Positions 26,093 to 35,282 of a stretch of 64,000 bases of DNA are shown piece by piece. The stretch comes from DAHUYF01 sp035553515. GTDB taxonomy: Bacteria; Pseudomonadota; Alphaproteobacteria; ATCC43930; CGMCC-115725. The number at the start of each line of letters is the position of its first letter. The stretch's first letter is position 1. A model generated the notes under the pieces. It was not told where the DNA came from. It did not search any database and worked only from the letters and a program-made list of their open reading frames with translations. The stretch lies in the NCBI GenBank assembly GCA_035553515.1, contig DATNDG010000096.1, forward strand, positions 1 through 64,000, in the 5' to 3' direction. The position numbers were made by a program, and so were the translations under genes.

Positions 26093-28257
26093 TCGCTCAC
26101 CTCTTTCGCATCCGCCCGGACGCCAGCCGGCGCTCTCGCATCCGCGCCCGTGCAATCACGGCCCTGGTCATGGAAGATGGCCCGCTCCGTCGAGCGGACC
26201 TCGAAGGTCAGCTGCGTGACGAGCACCTGTCCGCGTTCGATCGTGCCTTCGCCCAACAGCGCCGTGATCGGCACCTTCCGGCCATAAGACGGCGAGAACC
26301 AGCCGAAGGGAGGGTCTTCCTGGCCGCGTATGGCGCGCCACGAGAGCGTCGGCGGCAGCTCGATCCGGGCGAAAGGCTCGCCGGCGGCGCCGACCCAGGA
26401 CAGATCGGCGCAGCTGCCTTGCAGTGAGGCCTGCACGGCGGGACCGAGATGAAAGGCGAGGCGGCAGGCGTGAGCGCGCGTGCTTTCGATCTCATCCTCG
26501 ATCGCGACCCGCGAGGCCTCGCCGTCGATGCGGACGCGCCGGAAGTGCAGCGCCGGCGGATTGGCGGCGCGATAGCCGTCGTGGCGGGCTTCCCAGAAGA
26601 GCTCGCCTGCATCGAGCTTGACCGAAAGGGTGCGTGACTGCGCCTGGCGGGTCCACAGAAAGGGTCCGCTGAGCCGCGACTGGTTCGCGCCGCCCAATTG
26701 CAGCGTGTTGTGCGCGTGTGTCGAGCGAAAATAGTCGCGCCATTTATCAGCGCAGTAGTAGCGGTAGGTCCCGGGGTCTGAAAGCACGTCAACGCCGCCG
26801 TAGCGCAGCTCGACCGACAATGCGTCCGCATGGGCGTGCGCCGCCGTCGATAGGTAACCATGCGGGCCGCTGTCGCAGCGGCACCAGATCTCGCGCGCGC
26901 TGTGGGCATTGGCCCGCAGAATGACCATGCCGGCGTCGGGAAAGAATGCGGGCCTCTGCTGCGGGCGCCGGCCGGCGCGAACGGCCCGTCGCCAAGTCAA
27001 GGAGGTCAGAAGTGGTGTGCGCAGGTCGTCGGTCGTGGCGCGGGGCCACCAGTCGAGAGCGCCGAACACCGAGCTCGCAGTGGCCAGCAGCGAGTCCCAC
27101 GGGCAGAAGGCCTCGCCGTCAACCAGCAGCGCAGTGCCGTCGTCGCAGTCGCCCTGCCGTGGCGGAGCGCCGGACGCGTCGAGGATGGCCGCGGTGGCGT
27201 CGGCCATTGCTTCAAGGCGCTCCCAGGCGGTCGGGTCGAGCGGGTGGCCGGCGGCATCCCCTTCAATGGCTGCGACCAGCGCCAGTTCCAGGACGAAGGC
27301 GTGATAGCCGGACGCGAGCTCGCGATGGATGCCGGAGGGAAAGATCTGGGTGACGATTTCCTTGTTGAGCGCCGCCGCCGCCTGTCTTCGCCATTCGCGG
27401 CTGCGCCGAAACCACGGCAGTGCGCAGGCGGCGACGAAGAGGCCGGCCATTTCGGCCACCAGGTGATTATTGGCCGAGGAGAAGCGGCTGGGCAGGCGGG
27501 ACAAATACTCCTGGTGATGATAAAGCTGGCTCGCAAAGACCGGGTTGCGGTCGAACAGGGTGGGCGTACCAGGCCAATCGGCCAGCAGGCGGCGGATCCA
27601 GACCCAGGCGAGCAGCCGGACTCCGACCTCGATTCCGCTCGCCCAATGGATGCCCGACAAGAAGGGATTGCGCTCCCACCAGGACTCCAGATGCAAGCCT
27701 GTCCGCTCGGCATAGCGCGCATCACCCGTGAGCGCGTAGGCGGCCGCCAGCTGGGTCAGATGATGGTGGCGCGACAGCTCCCAGATGTACTTCACCTCGC
27801 CGATCGAGCCGTGGCGGTAGTCGACGGCAAAGCAGTACGCATCGCGCGGCGTCTGCTTGCCCGTGACCGGGTCGAGAAACCAGTCCGGCGCCGCCATGTC
27901 GGTCCGCCGGCAGTCGAACACATGTCCCTCGCCGCGCATCAGGGCGTCCGCCGTGTTCAGCAGCCGCTCGCGCGCACCACCGGAAACCACCGGCAGCGAG
28001 CCCTGTCGCCATGACGGCGGAGACGCGGTCAGGCAGGTGCCGAGCGAAGTCGGGTCCGTCGCCGGATCCCGTCCTCGGCGCGAGTTCCACAGTTGCTTCA
28101 CAACTCGATCGCTCAGCCGCCAGGCCATCTCGCTTGGCGACATCCGAGAGAGCCGGCGCAGATACCAGGGGGCGGCCAAGGGTTGCATCAAGCCGATGCT
28201 CCACCGAGCGCCGTCTCCGGCGGCCCGGACGTCAGCCGGACGTATCGAAGGTGGCAT
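26089..28257 (-). CDS. heparinase II/III family protein (polysaccharide lyase-like)
   Basis: Protein of 722 aa. The N-terminal part is an alpha/alpha toroid with the motifs GIHWASGIEVGVRLLAWVW, SSANNHLVAEMAGL and FPSGIHRELASGYHAFV, whose Asn, His and Tyr residues sit where lyases of this fold keep their catalytic set. The C-terminal beta-sandwich holds HAHADALSVELRYGGVDVLSDPGT, the Heparinase_II_III signature. I see no signal peptide, although a cryptic N-terminus is possible. Relatives cleave uronic-acid polymers or are embedded in capsule/EPS loci with an unknown role. It directly abuts the priming transferase gene and overlaps the uronate-forming dehydrogenase gene, which fits action on a uronate polymer. 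Confidence 0.82.
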   Translation of the reverse strand: MPPSIRPADVRAAGDGARWSIGLMQPLAAPWYLRRLSRMSPSEMAWRLSDRVVKQLWNSRRGRDPATDPTSLGTCLTASPPSWRQGSLPVVSGGARERLLNTADALMRGEGHVFDCRRTDMAAPDWFLDPVTGKQTPRDAYCFAVDYRHGSIGEVKYIWELSRHHHLTQLAAAYALTGDARYAERTGLHLESWWERNPFLSGIHWASGIEVGVRLLAWVWIRRLLADWPGTPTLFDRNPVFASQLYHHQEYLSRLPSRFSSANNHLVAEMAGLFVAACALPWFRRSREWRRQAAAALNKEIVTQIFPSGIHRELASGYHAFVLELALVAAIEGDAAGHPLDPTAWERLEAMADATAAILDASGAPPRQGDCDDGTALLVDGEAFCPWDSLLATASSVFGALDWWPRATTDDLRTPLLTSLTWRRAVRAGRRPQQRPAFFPDAGMVILRANAHSAREIWCRCDSGPHGYLSTAAHAHADALSVELRYGGVDVLSDPGTYRYYCADKWRDYFRSTHAHNTLQLGGANQSRLSGPFLWTRQAQSRTLSVKLDAGELFWEARHDGYRAANPPALHFRRVRIDGEASRVAIEDEIESTRAHACRLAFHLGPAVQASLQGSCADLSWVGAAGEPFARIELPPTLSWRAIRGQEDPPFGWFSPSYGRKVPITALLGEGTIERGQVLVTQLTFEVRSTERAIFHDQGRDCTGADARAPAGVRADAKEVSE

Positions 28258-29763
28258 CTAATAGGCATTCCTGTCCGCGATATGCCAAAGCGTGCGCCAG
28301 ATGATCTTGAGGTCGAGCCCCAGCGACCATTGATCGATGTAGTGGAGATCGAGTTCGAGGCGCCTTTGCGCCTTCTCCATCGTGTCGATCTCGCCGCGAA
28401 AGCCGCTGACCTGTGCAAGTCCGGTGATTCCCGGTCTCACCCGGTGCCGCGAGAAATACTCGCTCACCGCTTCGTGATAGACCCGGTCCACCGCCTGCAT
28501 CTGCAGAGGATGCGGCCGCGGCCCGACGATCGACATGGTTCCCCTGATGACATTGAAGAGCTGCGGCAGCTCGTCGAGGCTTGTGCGGCGCAGGTGCCGT
28601 CCGACGCGGGTCACGCGCGGATCGCCCCGCCGCGTCTGCGCAGCGCCGGATGCATCTCCCCGATCCACGAACATCGTGCGAAACTTCAGGACGTCGATGA
28701 TCTGGTTGTTGAAGCCGTATCGCTGCTGCTTGAAGAACACCGGGCCGCGGCTCTCCAGACGAATGGCGATGGCGGCGAGCAGGATCACCGGCGCCGCAAC
28801 CGGCAGCAGTATCGTTGCTAGGACGACGTCCTCGATGCGCTTCTGCAGCGCGCTCCAGTGCTTGATCGGTCGATCCGCAAGCGTGATGACGGGCGCCCCT
28901 GGGCGGAATTCGATCTCTCTGATTGCTAGCTTTCGGACGCTGACGTCGATCCACAGCCTGACATCGACCGGAAGCTCCCGCAGCCGCCGGACGAGCTCAT
29001 TGATCCGGTCCGCCGCCGAACACGGAAGAGCGATGATGATCTCGTCGACCGTCATCCGGCGCACGAGCGATGTCAGGGCCTCGATGCTCCCGAGGATCCG
29101 TACACCCTCGAGTTCGCCTGGGACTCGGGTCCGGCGGTCGTCGAAGATGCCGACAATGCGGATCTCGTCCGACCAGGAGGCGCGGCATTCCTCAAGAAGG
29201 CGTCGCGCCGGCGTGCCGCTGCCAACGACGGCAACTTGCCGCTGCAGCCGGTAGCTTGCGGACCAGCGCGCGATGAGCGTCGCAACCGCGAGCCTCGCGC
29301 CAAGCAGGCCAGATGCCACCAGCACGGACCACATGACCAACCAAAGGCGCGAGAAGTTAGCCGAGGTCTTGGTGAGAAACGCGATCGACAGACCGATGAA
29401 CACCACGCCGGCCCAGCCTGCTACGATCCGCTTCAGCTGCCAGGCGATTTGCGACAGGCGTGCGAACTCGTAAAGCTTCAGGCCATTGAACAGGCTATTG
29501 GACGAGAAGGCGGCGACAAGGCCGACGAGCAGGAACAGCGGGGGGCTGAAATCATTCGCAGGATTGACGAGCGTGTAAACATAGACGGCGAGCACTGCGG
29601 TGATGGCGACCCAGGCCCAATCGAAGAAGCGCAGCAGGCCGCAGATGACTGGACGGGCAATCGCCATCCGTCCCGGCCGCACGGAATCGGTGGCTGCCAT
29701 CGCGCCTTGGCGAAGGCGGGCATCGAGCGGTTCGCCGCGATAGAGGCCCGCGTCACTCGGCAT
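28258..29763 (-). CDS. undecaprenyl-phosphate sugar phosphotransferase (WcaJ/ExoY-type priming enzyme)
   Basis: Polyprenyl phosphate hexose-1-phosphate transferase of 501 aa. Four or five N-terminal helices lead to a CoA-binding-like Rossmann region (VAVVGSGTPARRLLEECR) and then the catalytic bacterial sugar transferase domain: FKQQRYGFNNQIIDVLKFRTM, DELPQLFNVIRGTMSIVGPRP, and RHRVRPGITGLAQVSG. It ends RNAY, as does the second copy at 44340. It transfers the first sugar-1-phosphate to undecaprenyl phosphate at the inner membrane, starting repeat-unit assembly. It is second in the operon, 86 bp after the autokinase gene and exactly abutting the heparinase-like gene. Confidence 0.9.
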   Translation of the reverse strand: MPSDAGLYRGEPLDARLRQGAMAATDSVRPGRMAIARPVICGLLRFFDWAWVAITAVLAVYVYTLVNPANDFSPPLFLLVGLVAAFSSNSLFNGLKLYEFARLSQIAWQLKRIVAGWAGVVFIGLSIAFLTKTSANFSRLWLVMWSVLVASGLLGARLAVATLIARWSASYRLQRQVAVVGSGTPARRLLEECRASWSDEIRIVGIFDDRRTRVPGELEGVRILGSIEALTSLVRRMTVDEIIIALPCSAADRINELVRRLRELPVDVRLWIDVSVRKLAIREIEFRPGAPVITLADRPIKHWSALQKRIEDVVLATILLPVAAPVILLAAIAIRLESRGPVFFKQQRYGFNNQIIDVLKFRTMFVDRGDASGAAQTRRGDPRVTRVGRHLRRTSLDELPQLFNVIRGTMSIVGPRPHPLQMQAVDRVYHEAVSEYFSRHRVRPGITGLAQVSGFRGEIDTMEKAQRRLELDLHYIDQWSLGLDLKIIWRTLWHIADRNAY

Positions 29764-29849
29764 CGCAGATCACGCCGCGCGCGGGCGGTCGCCGCCGCCT
29801 CGCCCCTCAGCTGCGCTGGTTGACATCCGTCTGTCCTGCTGCACGATCC

Positions 29850-32126
29850 TCATGCTTGTGCCCCGCGCTCGCCCTCGCCGGCGTATTCCCGGGCGGGACC
29901 CAGATAGAGCCCCGAGTCCGAATAGCCGTACCGGGCGTGCTTGCGCACGTCGACGCGTGACAGGACGATCCCGGCGAGGTCGGCGCCCGCATCGACGAGC
30001 GCCTGAAGGCCGCGCAGGACGAGCGCTTGGCGCGATTTGCCCCAATGCACGAGAAACACGGTCTTGTCGACCAGGCCGCACAAGGCCAGCGCGTCGGAGA
30101 CGGCGAGAACGGGAGCGGAGTCGAGGATGACGATGTCGTGGGTCTGCGCGAGGGCCCGCAGCAACATCTTCATCGACTGCGAGGCGAGCAGCCCCGCGGG
30201 ATCGCGCGTTGCCCTCCCGGCCGGAATGACCGTCACTCCGCTGTGCGGTTCGGTGTACCAGATGGCGTCGAGCGAGGCCGCGCCGGAAAGATAGTCGACG
30301 AGTCCCCGCTTTCGCGGCACCTGAAACTCGAGATGAGCGACCGGGCGGCGAAGATCGCAATCGACGAAGGCCACTTTCCGGCCGATGCTCGCCTGCAGGC
30401 AAGCGAGCGAAATTCCGATCGTGGTCTTCCCCTCCTGCGGCAGAGAGGAGGAGAAGAGAATCGTCTTCGGCGCCTCTCGCGCTTCGAGCAGCAGTAGCTT
30501 CGTGGCGAGGCTGCGAAGCGCCTCGGCGAAAGGCGTATTGGGACTGGGCAGTCGGGTCCTCCCCCTTTCTTTTCGTCCGGCCAGTTCTTTTTGAATCGGA
30601 ACGAGGCCGAGCGAGCCGTAGCCCGTTGCCGCCTCGATCTGATCCATGCTGCGGAAGCCGCGGTCCAGCCGATCGAGGAGAAAAGCAAGGGCGATACCGG
30701 CGATCGACGCGACGACGGCGGCAAGCGACAAGATGATCTTCGTCTTCGGGTAGGCCGGCGCGTCCGGGACATCGGCCCGCGAGATCACTCGGGCATCGGG
30801 CTGCTCCAGCCCGGCGGCCTGACTGCTCGTCTCTTTGAAGCGTTCGAGGAAAGTGTTGTACAGATTCTCGTTGGCATCCGCCTCCCGCTCCAGGGCGCGC
30901 AGATGCACGTCGGCCTGATCGAGACGTGCAGTTTGCGCCTTGGCCTGGTCGAGCCGCGCCTGCAGAGCGCCCTCGCGCGCCCGCGCGACATCGACATCGT
31001 TCTTGAGGCTCTGCAGGATGTTGGCTGTTTCCGCATCGATCTTTTGCTGGATGCCGTCGGCTTCCGCCCGGGCGCTGATCATCGGCGGATAGGATTTGCC
31101 GAATCGAGCGCCGAGATCTGCCTCCCGCCGCTCTACCTCTGCCTGCTGGGCGCGAAGATTCTGGATGATCGGGGATTGCAGCACGATGCTCAGCGCCTGC
31201 GCTCCCGCTCCGGACGCCAGCACCGACCGCACTTGGTCAAGCTTGGCTTCCGCCGCCACGCGATCGCCTTGCGCCTGCACGAGCTGCTTGTCGATGCCGG
31301 CCAGCTCCTGGATCGCGATCGTGGTCTTCGTGCCGCCCTCGGTCTCGCTGCGCAGCAGTCCCGCCTGCTTGCGATAGGCGGCGACCGCCCGATCAGAGGC
31401 AAGCACCTGTTCGCGCAATCCTTTCAGGCGATCGTTCAGCCAGTTGTTCGCGCGCTGCGTCGCGTCGAATTTTGCCTGAAGCTGCGAGACGAGATAGCCA
31501 TCGACCAGCCGATTGACGATGTTGGCCGCGAGGATCGGGTCTGCCGAATCGAACCCGACGGCGATGACGCGCGACCGATGCTGCGCAGCGACAGTGAGCC
31601 TGCTTTCGAACTCGTCGACGATCCGCGACTGCCGCGTTTGGTGCGACTGAGTGGCGTCCGCAAGTCGATCGGGCCGCAGCCCGATCCAGCGTTCGAGCCG
31701 ATTCCACAGGGAGTCCCGAGCGGGCTTCGGGTTGAATTCGGGAAGCCTGTCGAGGCCGAGCTGGGTGATCGTCTGGCGAGCGAGATCACGCGACCGGAGA
31801 ACCTCGATCTCGCTCCTGATCGTCTCTTCGTCGGGCGGCAGACCCGACAGCACCTGCTGGATGTTGACAAATTTCGGTTGCCGCGCCTCGACCATCACCA
31901 ATGCCTGCGCGCGGTAGATCGGTGTCAACTGTGACAGGACGATGGCCGTCACCGCCATCAGCGCGGCGGCGGTCGCCAAAATCGTCCATTTCCGCCGCCA
32001 CACCTTGCGCGCAAGCTCGTTGAAGTCGACCGGCTCCACCGGCTCACCGGCGAGGACGGGCGCTTCGATTGTTTCGAGATCGGCGCTGCGCCTGCCCAGC
32101 AGGCGGATGGGTGGCGAATTCAGCAT
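29850..32126 (-). CDS. Wzc/ExoP-type polysaccharide co-polymerase and tyrosine autokinase
   Basis: First gene of the operon, 758 aa from ATG 32126. A Wzz domain with an N-terminal TM helix (TILATAAALMAVTAIVLSQL), a long periplasmic coiled coil, and a second TM helix (IILSLAAVVASIAGIALAFL) lead into the cytoplasmic BY-kinase: Walker A SSLPQEGKTT (about residues 562-571), Walker A' VAFVDCDLRRP and Walker B DIVILDSAP. The tail has a tyrosine cluster (ARYGYSDSGLYLG) for autophosphorylation. It controls chain length and export. An in-frame extension to 32267 exists but lacks conserved features. No partner phosphatase or outer-membrane export (OPX) gene is in this window. Confidence 0.9.
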   Translation of the reverse strand: MLNSPPIRLLGRRSADLETIEAPVLAGEPVEPVDFNELARKVWRRKWTILATAAALMAVTAIVLSQLTPIYRAQALVMVEARQPKFVNIQQVLSGLPPDEETIRSEIEVLRSRDLARQTITQLGLDRLPEFNPKPARDSLWNRLERWIGLRPDRLADATQSHQTRQSRIVDEFESRLTVAAQHRSRVIAVGFDSADPILAANIVNRLVDGYLVSQLQAKFDATQRANNWLNDRLKGLREQVLASDRAVAAYRKQAGLLRSETEGGTKTTIAIQELAGIDKQLVQAQGDRVAAEAKLDQVRSVLASGAGAQALSIVLQSPIIQNLRAQQAEVERREADLGARFGKSYPPMISARAEADGIQQKIDAETANILQSLKNDVDVARAREGALQARLDQAKAQTARLDQADVHLRALEREADANENLYNTFLERFKETSSQAAGLEQPDARVISRADVPDAPAYPKTKIILSLAAVVASIAGIALAFLLDRLDRGFRSMDQIEAATGYGSLGLVPIQKELAGRKERGRTRLPSPNTPFAEALRSLATKLLLLEAREAPKTILFSSSLPQEGKTTIGISLACLQASIGRKVAFVDCDLRRPVAHLEFQVPRKRGLVDYLSGAASLDAIWYTEPHSGVTVIPAGRATRDPAGLLASQSMKMLLRALAQTHDIVILDSAPVLAVSDALALCGLVDKTVFLVHWGKSRQALVLRGLQALVDAGADLAGIVLSRVDVRKHARYGYSDSGLYLGPAREYAGEGERGAQA

Positions 32127-32507
32127 TCCGCGGTCCGAGCGCCTGCGGCTGGCGGACTGGGCGACGCTCGGCTTCCGGCCATCTTCCGCCGGACGTCGCG
32201 CTCGGACCTGCTGACGACTGGTCTCAACTGGCGCTCGACAGTTGCACGCAACACTTCCTCCCGTCATTTCTCAGCCGCCGCTCTCTGCGGGTCTTCTGTC
32301 GTACTTCTGTCGTCGGCTTGGCGGCCGCGGCTACTTGGAGTGCCAAGCAGGAGGAATATGAATCGCAGCTTTGGGGCAGCCCACCGCCATCCGGATGGGA
32401 AATTTCTTTTTTCCAATACTACTGTGGCGCCGTTGACCAAATGCGACTGTCGGCCAAGTCATGAGAGAGCGACACTTGACATCAATATCGTCCGCAGCGC
32501 GCCGCTT
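32127..32507. promoter_or_regulatory. divergent intergenic region of the exopolysaccharide operon and its putative regulator
   Basis: This 381-bp gap separates the autokinase gene (leftward) from the LuxR-type regulator (rightward), so it should hold both promoters. It is less GC-rich than its surroundings near 32380-32440. An inverted repeat CTTGG-AGTG-CCAAG lies at 32334-32347 and could be a regulator site. No sigma-70 or sigma-54 box is convincing by eye. If the regulator starts at one of its upstream ATGs (32340 or 32358), part of this region is coding. Confidence 0.45.
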
Positions 32508-33596
32508 ATGCTTCGTCCGGCTAGATTCTCCGTTCTTCTCGATCAGCTCTATGGCGCAGCTGTTGATCCGTCCGCTTGGCCGCGCTTTCTCGCTTCCTTG
32601 GCGGTCGGCTACGGCGCCACCCCTCGCGTCCTCGCTCGGCGCTCCGCGGGGACGGCCGCCGAGCATGGCGGCTCTGACGGCAGTCCCGGACTCTCGCGCG
32701 TCGACTTGATTTCGCTCTTTGCGCAGGACGCCGGCGATCCGGGATGGTCGCTTCCGGCGACTGGATTCCCGGAAGCGGGCCAATCCGGGTCGCAGCCGTT
32801 CGGCCATCGCCTGGAAAGCCTCCTCTTTGCCCAGGATGGCCTGACCGTGTTGCTCGCGCTGACACGAGGAGAAGAAAATGAGCCTTTTTCCGAGGAGGAC
32901 ATCTGCGAGTGGCACGGGCTTGCCCCGCATCTGAGGCGGATGGTCACGCTGCGCATGCAGCAAGTCGAAGCGCAGCTCGGAACGCAACATGCGATGTTCG
33001 TGCTCGACGCTCTGGGTCTGGGAATTGCCATTGTCAGTCGGCGCGGCACCTTGCTGTTCGCAAGCCGCGTCGCCCGGCAGATCATTGATCGTGCGGACGT
33101 GTTGTCGGTCATTCAGGGGCGGCTGCAGGCGGCGCCTGCGGTGCGCGGCTATCTTGCCGGAGTTGTTAGCCGGATCATCGGTGAAGGCCAATCCCGGGTG
33201 GCTCGTAGCGAGGTGGTCGTGCTACCACGTGGCGGTGGCAAGTGCCCCGTTTCCGCCCTCGTGACCTCGCTTCCGGACGAACCCTTTCCGTCGGCGGAGC
33301 CCTCGGCTGTCATTCTGCTCCACGATCCGGCGCGCCATGCGCGGATCCGCGAGCAGGACCTTGCCTCGCTTTATACACTGACCGCGGCAGAGGGCAGGCT
33401 GCTCCGCGAACTCGCACGAGGCGTATCTCTGGCGGACTATGCTGCCGGCGCGGGCATCGCCCGGAGCACGGCAAAGAGCTATTTGCAGCAGATCTTCGCC
33501 AAGACCGGCCAGTCTCGGCAGGCGGATCTCATGCGCGAGATCGCATCGGACCCGCTGCTGCGGGTGGCGAGCGAGGCAGAAAAGCTCGCCGACTAG
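32508..33596 (+). CDS. LuxR-family (helix-turn-helix) transcriptional regulator
   Basis: Regulator of 362 aa from ATG 32508. The N-terminal and middle parts look like GAF/PAS-type sensing domains (for example AMFVLDALGLGIAIVSRRGTLLFAS around residues 165-190). The C-terminal ~65 residues form a GerE/LuxR-type helix-turn-helix: LTAAEGRLLRELARGVSLAD then AAGAGIARSTAKSYLQQIFA. This layout is frequent among alphaproteobacterial LuxR-like regulators. It is divergent from the exopolysaccharide operon, which makes local control of that operon likely, though nothing proves it. A longer reading from 32340 is open; its extra 56 residues carry no domain. Confidence 0.8.
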   Translation: MLRPARFSVLLDQLYGAAVDPSAWPRFLASLAVGYGATPRVLARRSAGTAAEHGGSDGSPGLSRVDLISLFAQDAGDPGWSLPATGFPEAGQSGSQPFGHRLESLLFAQDGLTVLLALTRGEENEPFSEEDICEWHGLAPHLRRMVTLRMQQVEAQLGTQHAMFVLDALGLGIAIVSRRGTLLFASRVARQIIDRADVLSVIQGRLQAAPAVRGYLAGVVSRIIGEGQSRVARSEVVVLPRGGGKCPVSALVTSLPDEPFPSAEPSAVILLHDPARHARIREQDLASLYTLTAAEGRLLRELARGVSLADYAAGAGIARSTAKSYLQQIFAKTGQSRQADLMREIASDPLLRVASEAEKLAD

Positions 33597-33705
33597 CAGG
33601 ATCTGGTGGGCCTGCAGTTCATCCTCCTACAGGGTGCCAGGTCATTGGCCGGATTCCCGCGCCGGGCCGCGCATGGTTTGCGCGGCAATCGAGCGTGCGG
33701 CGCGG

Positions 33706-34887
33706 TCAGCGCGCTCCGTGAATGGGCCGCAAGCTCGCGCCGAGCAGCAGCACCATGAGCGCGCCGACGGCGCCGGGCAGGAAGGCGGTGGCGGTCACCG
33801 CGGTCGCGTCCCAGACCGCGCCGCCGAGGAAGGGCACGATGAAGGCGAGGGCGTAGCTGATGGTGAGCACGCCGGCCGAGAGGCGATGGACATCCTCGGG
33901 CGGCGTCAGCATCGGCGGCAGGGCGAGTGTCAGGATCAGTACGAAGGCGGCGGCGAAGCCGATGACCGCGGCGCCGGCGATCATCGCCCAGGGCATTCCG
34001 CTCAGCAGCCCGCCGAGCGAGACGAGCCCCGAGAACCCTGCAAGGATGAGCGGCGATTTGCGTCCGGCGAGCTGGCGCGCGAAGAGCAGCACCAGGAGAG
34101 AGGCCGGCACCTGGCCGGAATTGAGCGCGGTGAGGCAGGCGTTGACCAGCTCCGGCCGGCCAATGGCGTGGAGGTAGTCGGGAATGAAGGCGTTGCTCGC
34201 GAAATAGAGCGCCGAGCCGCCGCCTTGCAGGACGCCGAGCTGCCAGGTGCGGGCGTCCCGCCAATCCGGCCACCAGCGCAGCCGCGCAGCCTGCGCCGCC
34301 GGCGCGACATGCGGCGTCCCGAAGGCAATGAGCAGCGCGGTCGCCAAGACCGGCACGCCCCAGAAGGCGAAGCTCCATTCCCAATTGCCCATAAGCGGCA
34401 GCACCAGCGGCAAGGTCAGCGCCGCGCTGAGCACCTCGCCGACGAGGAGGCCATTGGCATAGACCGCGGTGGCGAGCGCAATGCGCGACGGGAACCAGCG
34501 GCTGACCAGCGCCGGCAGTGCCGGCTGGATGATCGAGACGCCGGCGCCCATGACGAAAGTCATGACGAAGAGCATCGTCACCGACGGGCCGAGCCCGCGC
34601 AGCGCCGAGGAGAGCGCCACGGTGACGAGTCCCGCGAGGACGGCGCGGCGCGCGCCCAGCCGCGCGATCAGCAGTGAGCCCGGCACCGCGATGACGGCGA
34701 AGAGCAGCACCGGCAGCCCGGTGAGCGCCGCGACCGATTTCTCATCGAGCCCGAGCTGGTGGTGAATGAGCGGCAGCACCGGCGGCACTGCCAGGATGGT
34801 CAGGCGCAGATCGATGCCGGCGAGCCACAGCAGAAACAGCCGCCACCCTGCGGCGGCTTCGCCCGCCGCGCCGTCCCCTCGTGCCAT
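33706..34887 (-). CDS. MFS transporter (CynX/NimT-like)
   Basis: Twelve-helix major facilitator of 393 aa. The order of helices and the loop motif GSLLIARLGARRAVLAGLVT (motif A-like between helices 2 and 3) fit the cyanate/2-nitroimidazole transporter (CynX/NimT) branch; substrate is not predictable. ATG 34887 (MARGDG) is preferred over the upstream open ATG at 34929, which adds residues of no membrane character. It is monocistronic: the upstream small gene ends in a terminator at 34967-35005, and it converges with the regulator gene. Confidence 0.82.
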   Translation of the reverse strand: MARGDGAAGEAAAGWRLFLLWLAGIDLRLTILAVPPVLPLIHHQLGLDEKSVAALTGLPVLLFAVIAVPGSLLIARLGARRAVLAGLVTVALSSALRGLGPSVTMLFVMTFVMGAGVSIIQPALPALVSRWFPSRIALATAVYANGLLVGEVLSAALTLPLVLPLMGNWEWSFAFWGVPVLATALLIAFGTPHVAPAAQAARLRWWPDWRDARTWQLGVLQGGGSALYFASNAFIPDYLHAIGRPELVNACLTALNSGQVPASLLVLLFARQLAGRKSPLILAGFSGLVSLGGLLSGMPWAMIAGAAVIGFAAAFVLILTLALPPMLTPPEDVHRLSAGVLTISYALAFIVPFLGGAVWDATAVTATAFLPGAVGALMVLLLGASLRPIHGAR

Positions 34888-34966
34888 GATGCTTTTCGCA
34901 CCCGATTGCCCAATGCCGCCGCGGCGCATCCTGCCACAGCGCAGGCGCCTTGAGAAACCGACCCCG

Positions 34967-35005
34967 AAAAGCGACGGCGCCCGCAGCCGAAGCCGCGGGC
35001 GCCGT
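34967..35005 (-). terminator. rho-independent terminator of the small gene at 35046-35282
   Basis: Perfect 11-bp stem: ACGGCGCCCGC (34974-34984) pairs with GCGGGCGCCGT (34995-35005), with a 10-nt loop. Read on the minus strand the stem is followed by CGCTTTT. It lies about 40 nt after the stop of the small gene and before the MFS gene, so it isolates the small gene as its own transcript. Confidence 0.7.
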
Positions 35006-35045
35006 GTGGGATCTCGCGCTTTTGAGAGTGCGCTTTAGAGGGCGT

Positions 35046-35282
35046 TCAGTCGAGCGCGCTGGCGCGCTGCGCGAAGTGCATGTGCACCGCGAGGCAGCGA
35101 TGGAAGGTGCTCGGCGTCTCCCGCCGGAAGAGGCGACCGAGGGGCCGCCGGTCCGGTTGCGCCGCGCGCGAATTGACTGCCGGTGCCGTCGCCGTCGCGG
35201 GCGATTGCTGCACGCGGCGGGCATTGCGCGCCTTCAGCCTGTCGCTGATCGTCTTGGCGTAGGCCGGGATGGTGAGCTCCAT
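35046..35282 (-). CDS. small basic protein of unknown function
   Basis: Protein of 78 aa with a short hydrophilic N-terminal helix (MELTIPAYAKTISDRLKARN) and a Pro/Arg-rich remainder; no signal peptide, TM helix or known family. It is supported as a real gene by its context rather than homology: GGAGG at 35291-35295 lies 8 nt before the ATG, a TTAA-N7-TTAA box sits just upstream, and a terminator follows. Its codon use is GC-rich like its neighbours. Function unknown; the box would tie it to the cell cycle or motility if genuine. Confidence 0.6.
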   Translation of the reverse strand: MELTIPAYAKTISDRLKARNARRVQQSPATATAPAVNSRAAQPDRRPLGRLFRRETPSTFHRCLAVHMHFAQRASALD

